This document shows, in pieces, positions 32,842 to 38,370 of a DNA stretch of 38,370 bases (within the stretch, counting starts at the first letter, position 1; each line of letters begins with the position of its first letter). The DNA is from Bacteroidota bacterium (GTDB taxonomy: Bacteria > Bacteroidota > Bacteroidia > Chitinophagales > Chitinophagaceae). The stretch is from positions 1 to 38,370 of the forward strand of contig JAPLEJ010000051.1 of NCBI GenBank assembly GCA_026391435.1, in the 5' to 3' direction. The position numbers and the translations under genes were made by a program. Under the pieces are notes generated by a model. That model worked only from the letters and a program-made list of their open reading frames with translations, was not told where the DNA came from and ran no database searches.

Positions 32842-32875
32842 AAACAAAACAAACCTGCCTAAGTAGACAGGTTTG
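32842..32875 (-). terminator. Terminator-like hairpin between secY and map
   Basis: Minus strand: caaacctg (from 32875), a 10-nt loop, caggtttg (ending 32850), followed by TTTTGTTTT. The 8-bp stem is AT-rich, so termination may be partial, acting as an attenuator that lowers map expression relative to the ribosomal protein genes. Confidence 0.65.
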
Positions 32876-32907
32876 TAAAGATAAATATTTTTAAAGTAAT
32901 CAATTCA

Positions 32908-34254
32908 CTAAAGAGGCGAATTGGCCATTGGATTTCTTCCTTGAATACGACCTGTATTCATTAATCCATCATATTGACGCATTAATAAGTAGGTTTCAAT
33001 TTGTTGTAGTGTATCTAAAACAACACCTACCATAATCAGTAATGAAGTTCCTCCGAAAAAGGTACTAAAGCTTTGCGTTACACCTAATTTTTGAGCAAAT
33101 CCTGGTAAAATACCTACTAGGGCTAAAAAGATAGCACCCGGTAAAGTGATTTTATCCATTACAGCTCCAATATAGTCAGTAGTGGGTTGACCAGGTTTAA
33201 CACCAGGTACAAAACCATTGTTACGTTTTAAATCTTCAGAAATTTGCTTAGGATTAAAAATCAAAGCAGTGTATAAGAAAGTAAAGCCAATCACCATGAT
33301 GGAGTATATTAACATATACCAAGCATTACTATGGTCATTGAAAATGCGTACAATTCCTTGTGCTGAATCTAAATTAGTAAAAGAAACAAGTGTAGGTAAA
33401 AACATAATGGCTTGTGCAAAAATGATTGGCATAACACCAGCACTATTCACTTTCACAGGCAAAAATTGTCTTGCACCACCTACTTGAGACCCACCGATCA
33501 CTTGCTTAGCATAAGTAACAGGAATTTTTCGAACACCTTGTACTAATATAATTAAGCCCATTATAATGGTCACTAAAATTGCAATCTCAATTAAGAATAT
33601 TAATAAACCACCGCCGCCTTTTTGGCTTTTAGAACCAAACTCCATGATCAAAGATTGAGGCAAACGACCTAATATACCCACCATGATAATGATAGAAGTA
33701 CCATTACCTAAACCTTTATCTTGAATTTTTTCACCCAACCACATTACAAATAAAGTACCTGCAGTTAAAGTGATGACAGTAGAGAACCAGAAAAACGGTT
33801 TGTAAGCAGGAATCAATGCATCAGCATATCCTGGACTATTTAAATAGGCAACATAGGCACCTGCTTGAAAAGTAGTAACAATAACTGTTAAATAACGAGT
33901 CCATTGATTAATTTTATTTCGACCACTCTCTCCTTCCTTTTGAACTTTTTGTAATTGAGGAACTAAGATGGTCATCAATTGCATAAAAATAGAAGCCGAA
34001 ATATATGGCATAATACCTAATGCCAAAACAGAGGCTTGTGAAAAAGCGCCTCCAGCAAACATATCAAAAATACCCAGCATCCCATTATTCCCACCTGACT
34101 TTTGAGCAGCTTCGATAGCTAATGGGTTAATACCTGGCAAAGTGATTTGTGCTCCAATACGGTATGTTAATACAAGCGCAAGGGTTACTAAAATTTTACT
34201 TTTTAGTTCATCAATCGCCCAAATATTTTTAAAAGTGCCTAGTAATTTTTTCAT
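32908..34254 (-). CDS. secY: Preprotein translocase subunit SecY
   Basis: Forms the protein-conducting channel in the inner membrane. The 448 residues show about ten membrane helices. The plug-region phrase YRIGAQITLPGINP (31-44) follows the first helix, and the cytoplasmic-loop motif KVQKEGESGRNKINQWTRYL is present (the KxxxxGxxGR core). It lies 80 nt after rplO, the usual spc-operon position. The hairpin behind it ends or weakens the operon transcript. Confidence 0.97.
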   Translation of the reverse strand: MKKLLGTFKNIWAIDELKSKILVTLALVLTYRIGAQITLPGINPLAIEAAQKSGGNNGMLGIFDMFAGGAFSQASVLALGIMPYISASIFMQLMTILVPQLQKVQKEGESGRNKINQWTRYLTVIVTTFQAGAYVAYLNSPGYADALIPAYKPFFWFSTVITLTAGTLFVMWLGEKIQDKGLGNGTSIIIMVGILGRLPQSLIMEFGSKSQKGGGGLLIFLIEIAILVTIIMGLIILVQGVRKIPVTYAKQVIGGSQVGGARQFLPVKVNSAGVMPIIFAQAIMFLPTLVSFTNLDSAQGIVRIFNDHSNAWYMLIYSIMVIGFTFLYTALIFNPKQISEDLKRNNGFVPGVKPGQPTTDYIGAVMDKITLPGAIFLALVGILPGFAQKLGVTQSFSTFFGGTSLLIMVGVVLDTLQQIETYLLMRQYDGLMNTGRIQGRNPMANSPL

Positions 34255-34334
34255 CGTTGTTTAATTATTTCCCAAAGGAATTTTAAAATCATAAGTCGCA
34301 TTAAAACCGCTACTCACAATATACATTAAAATCA

Positions 34335-34781
34335 TTAAATAATTTCAATCGTTCCGCCTGCAGCAACAATTGCATCCTGTGCTTTTTTGCTAGCAGCGTT
34401 CACTCTGAAATTGATTTTTGTTTTTAATTCCCCATTAGCCAAAACCTTTACTAAATCGGTACGGCTAATTAAACTGTTCATGTATAAATTTTCGGGAGTG
34501 ATTTCAGTGAAACCGTATTTCTCAATCAATTGATCCAATTGACCTAAATTAAATACTTTATAATCAATACGATTGATATTCTTAAATCCACGCTTTGGAA
34601 CACGACGTTGAATAGGCATCTGACCACCTTCATGCGCCATTTTACTTTTGTAACCTGCACGGCTTTGACCACCTTTGTTACCTTTTGTTGATGTACCACC
34701 TTTACCAGATGCTTCACCACGACCAATTCTAATTGCTTTGTGAACGGAACCTTCTGCAGGTTTTAAATTGTGTAATTTCAT
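34335..34781 (-). CDS. rplO: Ribosomal protein L15
   Basis: Late-assembling 50S protein. From ATG 34781 it has 148 residues beginning MKLHNLKPAEGSVHK, the standard L15 start. An upstream in-frame start at 34820 would add 13 residues with no family similarity. The Gly/Lys-rich N-terminal region (GRGEASGKGGTSTKGNKGGQSR) contacts rRNA, and a globular C-terminal domain follows (NLYMNSLISRTDLVKVL). It follows rpmD by 62 nt. A small GC-rich hairpin (ggggt/acccc, 34802-34814) lies in that gap. Confidence 0.96.
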   Translation of the reverse strand: MKLHNLKPAEGSVHKAIRIGRGEASGKGGTSTKGNKGGQSRAGYKSKMAHEGGQMPIQRRVPKRGFKNINRIDYKVFNLGQLDQLIEKYGFTEITPENLYMNSLISRTDLVKVLANGELKTKINFRVNAASKKAQDAIVAAGGTIEII

Positions 34782-34843
34782 TTTTTTGATTTTGTACTTT
34801 CGGGGTATCACCCCTCGCATTTATAATAATGAAAAAAAGCTGA

Positions 34844-35029
34844 TTAGGCTATTTCTTCTACTTTTACCAAGTGTAATACTTTATTTACCATACCCAAAAT
34901 TTGAGGAGTCGCCTCCACTTCTTTAGAAGCATGCATTTTTCTCAAACCTAATGCGATCAAAGTTTGTTTTTGACGCTCAGATCTGTCAATTCCGCTTTTT
35001 ACTTGAGTAATTTTTATCTTTTTCATCAT
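34844..35029 (-). CDS. rpmD: Ribosomal protein L30
   Basis: Small 50S protein. The 61 residues match the family: KIKITQVKSGIDRSERQKQTLIALGLRKM, then a C-terminal strand with MVNKVLHLVKVEEI. Either Met1 or Met2 can be the start, the two ATG codons being adjacent. It lies between rpsE (42 nt upstream) and rplO, as in the spc operon. Confidence 0.95.
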   Translation of the reverse strand: MMKKIKITQVKSGIDRSERQKQTLIALGLRKMHASKEVEATPQILGMVNKVLHLVKVEEIA

Positions 35030-35071
35030 TGAATTATTTATGAGTATTAAATAAAAGTAATTAAGGATTTA

Positions 35072-35593
35072 TTATCCGTTAAATACTTTAGATAATTTAA
35101 TATTTCTTGTTTTTGCAATTTGAATTGGTTCACGTAATAAACCTAAAGCTTTAATAGTTGCTTTCACCACATTATGAGGATTAGCAGATCCTAAACTTTT
35201 TGCTAATACATCCGTGATACCAGCGCTCTCTAATACAGCACGCATACTACCACCTGCAATAACACCCGCTCCGTGTGCAGCTGGCTTGATTAATACTTTT
35301 GCAGCACCATCTTTAGCTAATTGCTCATGTGGAATAGTTCCGTGCATGACAGGCACTTTTACTAAATTCTTTTTAGCATCTTCAATTCCTTTTGTAATAG
35401 CTTCTTGAACTTCTTTGGCTTTTCCTAGACCTTGGCCTACAACACCATTTTCGTTACCTACTACTACTAAAGCTGAGAAGCTAAAAGTACGACCACCCTT
35501 TGTTGTTTTAACAACGCGGTTGATAGAAACTACTTTTTCTTTTAGTTCCACATCCCCAGCTGCTTTAACCTTATTTACATTTAATTTAGACAT
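35072..35593 (-). CDS. rpsE: Ribosomal protein S5
   Basis: 30S protein of the decoding-fidelity region. The 173 residues carry the double-stranded RNA-binding N-domain ([19 protein letters not shown], then [20 protein letters not shown]) and the C-terminal domain with [21 protein letters not shown] and [18 protein letters not shown]. The gene lies 26 nt downstream of rplR. Like its neighbours it has no purine-rich Shine-Dalgarno motif before the ATG. Confidence 0.97.
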   Translation of the reverse strand: MSKLNVNKVKAAGDVELKEKVVSINRVVKTTKGGRTFSFSALVVVGNENGVVGQGLGKAKEVQEAITKGIEDAKKNLVKVPVMHGTIPHEQLAKDGAAKVLIKPAAHGAGVIAGGSMRAVLESAGITDVLAKSLGSANPHNVVKATIKALGLLREPIQIAKTRNIKLSKVFNG

Positions 35594-35619
35594 GATTTTC
35601 TATTAGTATTTTTATCAAA

Positions 35620-35970
35620 TTAAAATTGAAGTCCCCCTTCTCTTGCTCCTTCAGCCACTGCCTTGATTCTACCATGGTATAAATTACCACCTCTATCAAA
35701 TACACAAGTTGTAATTGAAAGTGCTGCTGCTTTTTTAGCTACTGATTGACCTGCTAATTTAGCTTTGTCAATTTTAGCAACTTTTTGAGCAGCGATGTCA
35801 GCTTCTCTTGAAGAAGAGGCAGCTAATGTTACACCTGTTACATCATCAATCAATTGACAGTATATGTCAGCGTTGCTTCTGAATACAGATAAACGAGGCT
35901 TTGTTGCAGTACCCGTTATTTTTTTACGAATTCTGTATCTGATCTTTTGTCTTTGAGCTAATTTACTCAT
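35620..35970 (-). CDS. rplR: Ribosomal protein L18
   Basis: 50S protein that binds 5S rRNA. The 116 residues have the basic N-terminus (RQKIRYRIRKKITGTATKPRLSVFRS) and the conserved AALSITTCVFDRGGNLYHGRIKAVAEGAREGGL C-terminal block (seen in pieces). It lies 52 nt after rplF; that gap holds a small GC-rich hairpin. Confidence 0.97.
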   Translation of the reverse strand: MSKLAQRQKIRYRIRKKITGTATKPRLSVFRSNADIYCQLIDDVTGVTLAASSSREADIAAQKVAKIDKAKLAGQSVAKKAAALSITTCVFDRGGNLYHGRIKAVAEGAREGGLQF

Positions 35971-35987
35971 ATTATTTATTTTTTGTC

Positions 35988-36006
35988 ATCCCGATGCTGC
36001 CGGGAT
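35988..36006. repeat. GC-rich hairpin between rplF and rplR
   Basis: An inverted repeat atcccg (35988-35993) and cgggat (36001-36006) with a 7-nt loop. It stands out in an AT-rich spacer. On the minus strand it is followed by GACAAAAAA, not a U-tract, so it is not a standard rho-independent terminator. It could be an RNA-processing or stability element. Confidence 0.5.
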
Positions 36007-36022
36007 CTTTGATTTTTAATTA

Positions 36023-36574
36023 CTATTTACCTGCTGCTTTACCTGCTTTTCTTCTTACCACCTCATCAGAGTATTTAACACCTTTTCCTTTGTATGGTTC
36101 TGGTTTACGTAATCCTCTGATTTTTGCAGCTACTTGACCAATTAATTGTTTATCGCTACCTTCTAAGAAAATTTTAGGATTTTGTCCTTTCTCAGTAGTT
36201 GTTGTAACTTTTAATTCCTTAGGTACTTCAAAAATGATATTATGAGAATATCCTAAAGCTAGGTCTAAAATATTTCCAGCGTTAACGGCTTTAAAACCCA
36301 CACCCACTAATTCTAGATCTTTTTTATATCCTTCTGTAACTCCTTTTACTAAATTGCTGATCAATGAACGGTATAAACCATGCATTGCTCTGTGGCGAAT
36401 TTGTTCTGTAGGACGGATCACTGTTAACTCAGTTTCAGTAATCTCGACAGTAATGTCGCGATCAAGTTCTTGAGACAATTCACCTTTAGGTCCTTTTACA
36501 GTTACCACCGAATCCTTTACCGTGATAGTTACCCCTTTTGGGATAGAGACCGGTTTTTTTCCAATTCTTGACAT
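36023..36574 (-). CDS. rplF: Ribosomal protein L6
   Basis: 50S protein near the sarcin-ricin loop. The 183 residues form two related domains. The N-terminus is SRIGKKPVSIPKGVTITVKD, and the C-terminal signature PEPYKGKGVKYSDEVVRRKAGK is standard. It lies 87 nt after rpsH, a relatively long gap for this operon in which I find no clear promoter box. Confidence 0.97.
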   Translation of the reverse strand: MSRIGKKPVSIPKGVTITVKDSVVTVKGPKGELSQELDRDITVEITETELTVIRPTEQIRHRAMHGLYRSLISNLVKGVTEGYKKDLELVGVGFKAVNAGNILDLALGYSHNIIFEVPKELKVTTTTEKGQNPKIFLEGSDKQLIGQVAAKIRGLRKPEPYKGKGVKYSDEVVRRKAGKAAGK

Positions 36575-36661
36575 AGTCGTTTTTTTTATTTTTTCACTTA
36601 GTTGTTTTCAGCCCCGACTAAAGGCTTAAATGCAATCTAAGCAATGAATTAATTTTTTCTA

Positions 36662-37060
36662 TTATGAAATCGCACACAATACCTCACCACCCACATTGTT
36701 GGCTTTTGCTTGCTTATCTGTTAATACTCCTTTTGAAGTACTTAAGATAGCAATACCTAAACCATTGCTTACTCTTTTAATATCAGCTGGCTTCGCGTAA
36801 TGACGCAAACCTGGACGACTGATACGATCTAAAGAACGAATCGCAGGTTGTTTGGTAGATGGATCGTATTTCAAGGCTATTTTGATTAACCCTTGTTTAG
36901 TGTCATCTTCAAACTTGTATTTCAAGATATATCCTTGATCATATAAGATTTCAGTGATACGCTTTTTTAAGTTGGACGCAGGTATTTCAACGATACGGTG
37001 TTGTGCCATTTGGGCATTGCGTATTCTTGTTAAGTAGTCTGCTATTGGATCTGTTACCAT
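36662..37060 (-). CDS. rpsH: Ribosomal protein S8
   Basis: Primary 16S rRNA-binding 30S protein. In well-studied bacteria it is also the translational repressor of the spc operon; whether that holds here is not shown. The 132 residues start TDPIADYLTRIRNAQ and end with the signature STSKGVLTDKQAKANNVGGEVLC. It lies 85 nt after rpsN. Confidence 0.97.
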   Translation of the reverse strand: MVTDPIADYLTRIRNAQMAQHRIVEIPASNLKKRITEILYDQGYILKYKFEDDTKQGLIKIALKYDPSTKQPAIRSLDRISRPGLRHYAKPADIKRVSNGLGIAILSTSKGVLTDKQAKANNVGGEVLCAIS

Positions 37061-37145
37061 ATTAGTATTTTAAATCAGTTCTAAATTTTGTTTGTTTCAG
37101 TATTCAAATGAATGAACTTAAATCAATATTACTTTTGTTAAAGTA

Positions 37146-37415
37146 TTACCAGCTTGCTTTTTTAACACCCGGTATTAAACCATTCAAAGCCATGTCACGG
37201 AACATAATCCTTGATACTCCGAAATAACGGATATACCCTTTAGGACGACCTGTTAATTGACAACGATTTTTCAAACGAACCGGTGATGCATTTTTAGGTA
37301 ATTTATCTAAACCTACATAGTCACCAGCAGCTTTTAAAGCGGCGCGTTTTTCAGCAAATTTTTTGACAGTTGCCTCGCGCTTTTTTTGTCTTGCCTTGAT
37401 GGATGCTTTTGCCAT
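37146..37415 (-). CDS. rpsN: Ribosomal protein S14, zinc-free form
   Basis: 30S head protein. The 89 residues end with [19 protein letters not shown]...[11 protein letters not shown], the S14 signature. Only one Cys is present (in NRCQLTG), and the CxxC pairs of the zinc-binding form are absent. The length, about 89 rather than 61, also fits the zinc-independent C- type. It lies 16 nt after rplE. Confidence 0.96.
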   Translation of the reverse strand: MAKASIKARQKKREATVKKFAEKRAALKAAGDYVGLDKLPKNASPVRLKNRCQLTGRPKGYIRYFGVSRIMFRDMALNGLIPGVKKASW

Positions 37416-37431
37416 AATTCTATTTTATTAA

Positions 37432-38007
37432 TTAGTTATTTTCTTTTTTATTGCTTTTGAATGGCATACCTAGTTCTTTTAATAACTCGTATGCTTCTTC
37501 ATTAGAAGTTGCAGATGTAACGAAAGTGATATCTAATCCAGTAATTTTATTTACTTTATCAATATCAATCTCAGGGAAAATGATTTGTTCAGTAATACCT
37601 AAAGTGTAATTACCGCGGCCATCAAATGCCTTATCGCTGATACCTTTAAAGTCACGCACACGTGGTAACGCAACTGATACTAGACGGTCTAAAAACTCAT
37701 ACATTCTTACGCCTCTTAAAGTAACGCGAGCGCCAATTGGCATTCCCTTACGCAACTTGAAGTTTGAAATGTCTTTTTTAGACATAGTTGGAACCGCTTT
37801 TTGACCAGTAATAGTAGTTAACTCATCTAAAGCGATGTCTACTAATTTCTTGTCATTTACTGCGCCATTTACACCACGGTTGATGCAAATTTTTTCCAAC
37901 TTTGGAGTTTGCATTACAGACTTGTAACCAAACTTTTTAGATAAAGCAGGGATCACTTCGTTAGTGTACTTGTCTGCTAATCTTGGAGTATATTTTACTG
38001 TGCTCAT
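37432..38007 (-). CDS. rplE: Ribosomal protein L5
   Basis: 50S protein that binds 5S rRNA and contacts P-site tRNA. The 191 residues show [16 protein letters not shown] near the N-terminus, [25 protein letters not shown], and [33 protein letters not shown]. The ATG overlaps the rplX stop in the string TAATG, so translation is likely coupled. Confidence 0.97.
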   Translation of the reverse strand: MSTVKYTPRLADKYTNEVIPALSKKFGYKSVMQTPKLEKICINRGVNGAVNDKKLVDIALDELTTITGQKAVPTMSKKDISNFKLRKGMPIGARVTLRGVRMYEFLDRLVSVALPRVRDFKGISDKAFDGRGNYTLGITEQIIFPEIDIDKVNKITGLDITFVTSATSNEEAYELLKELGMPFKSNKKENN

Positions 38008-38345
38008 TATTTAATTACCTCCCCTGATTTTTTTGAAATTCTTACTAATTTACCTTCTTCTCTTGAACGCTTCACTTTTGTAGGCGCACTTGTTTTAGCA
38101 TCCCATAACATTACATTACTAATATTAATAGCCGCTTCCACTTTAACGATACCACCTTTTGTATTAGAAGCAGACGGTTTTGTGTGCTTGGTGGCAATGG
38201 CAACGCCTTCCACTATTACACGACCTTTGTCTACAATTACTTCCAACACTTTGCGAGGCTTTTTCAAGTCCTTGTCATCACCAGCAATCACTACTACAGT
38301 GTCGCCTTTCTTGATGTTGAATTTGGGTTTGAATCTGTTAATCAT
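38007..38345 (-). CDS. rplX: Ribosomal protein L24
   Basis: 50S assembly-initiating protein. The 112 residues carry the KOW motif ([25 protein letters not shown], about 12-36) and the [27 protein letters not shown] block. It starts 13 nt after what looks like the end of rplN and overlaps the rplE ATG by one base. Confidence 0.96.
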   Translation of the reverse strand: MINRFKPKFNIKKGDTVVVIAGDDKDLKKPRKVLEVIVDKGRVIVEGVAIATKHTKPSASNTKGGIVKVEAAINISNVMLWDAKTSAPTKVKRSREEGKLVRISKKSGEVIK

Positions 38346-38358
38346 AATTATTTATAAT

Positions 38359-38370
38359 TTATAACACCTC
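38359..38370 (-). CDS. rplN: Probable last codons of rplN (ribosomal protein L14), cut by the window edge
   Basis: The minus strand at the right edge reads GAG GTG TTA TAA, i.e. Glu-Val-Leu-stop. L14 proteins commonly end ...APEVL or ...APEVI, and rplN precedes rplX in the spc operon. Three codons are too few to be sure without the neighbouring sequence. Confidence 0.5.
   Translation of the reverse strand, partial: EVL

Noticed and set aside
32826..32852. TTG start extending map by nine residues
   Set aside because: It falls on the terminator-like hairpin, and the added residues have no family similarity.
1..38370. tRNA, rRNA, CRISPR array, IS element or prophage
   Set aside because: I scanned both strands and saw no tRNA arms with CCA, no rRNA signature, no spaced direct repeats and no transposase, integrase or phage structural gene.

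Overview
The window comes from a low-GC Bacteroidota genome, most likely Chitinophagaceae or a close relative (family-level placement is an inference). The pointers are: recurrent TAnnTTTG promoter boxes in place of sigma70 boxes; no Shine-Dalgarno sequences, even ahead of ribosomal protein genes; a mitochondrial-type citrate synthase; a six-domain ribosomal protein S1 with the N-terminal 'DFDWS' segment; a bamD-omega-DUF4835-DUF4296 locus; and a Tgt lacking the usual zinc cysteines. Nearly everything is chromosomal housekeeping. I see no rRNA, tRNA, CRISPR array, insertion sequence, phage gene or broken gene.

Layout. 1-1440: a possible 3' end of a plus-strand gene and two unrecognised minus-strand lipoprotein genes, the least conserved part. 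1489-5112 (minus): citrate synthase, an LptF/LptG-type permease and tgt. 5198-6936 (plus): a membrane GT2 glycosyltransferase overlapping rsmG. 6933-11900 (minus): pepP, pssA, purS, rsmI and a secreted M1-type metallopeptidase, read in that order. 11965-14127 (minus): recG, back to back with trpS. 14148-17890 (plus): trpS, a deoxynucleoside kinase, a GlcD-like FAD oxidase and a predicted outer-membrane protein. 17874-18413 (minus): a LOG-family hydrolase. 18500-22398 (plus): a sodium/solute symporter, an O-methyltransferase, a glucosaminidase-LysM protein and hpt. 22421-24172 (minus): grpE-dnaJ, divergent from an RlmI-like methyltransferase (24293-25468, plus). 25564-28601 (minus): a peroxiredoxin, DUF4296, DUF4835, omega and bamD. 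28744-30633: rpsA. 30732-31982: a HI0933-type flavoprotein. 32022-38370 (minus): map, secY, rplO, rpmD, rpsE, rplR, rplF, rpsH, rpsN, rplE, rplX and the last codons of rplN, which is the spc operon read leftwards.

How the genes work together. The right third is translation and secretion: 50S/30S proteins, the SecY channel, removal of the initiator methionine, and S1. The middle covers protein folding (GrpE/DnaJ), rRNA and tRNA modification (RsmG, RsmI, RlmI-like, Tgt), nucleotide salvage (deoxynucleoside kinase, Hpt, LOG), phospholipid synthesis (PssA) and envelope maintenance (BamD, LptF/G-type, glucosaminidase).

Most worth a second look: (i) TAnnTTTG boxes placed exactly 4 nt before the ATG of three genes, implying leaderless mRNAs; (ii) a Tgt that has lost all four zinc ligands; (iii) a spc operon that stops at map, with a terminator-like hairpin before map, instead of running into infA/rpmJ and the alpha operon; (iv) a 28-residue tandem repeat in the linker of the glucosaminidase. 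I found no convincing novel multi-gene system.
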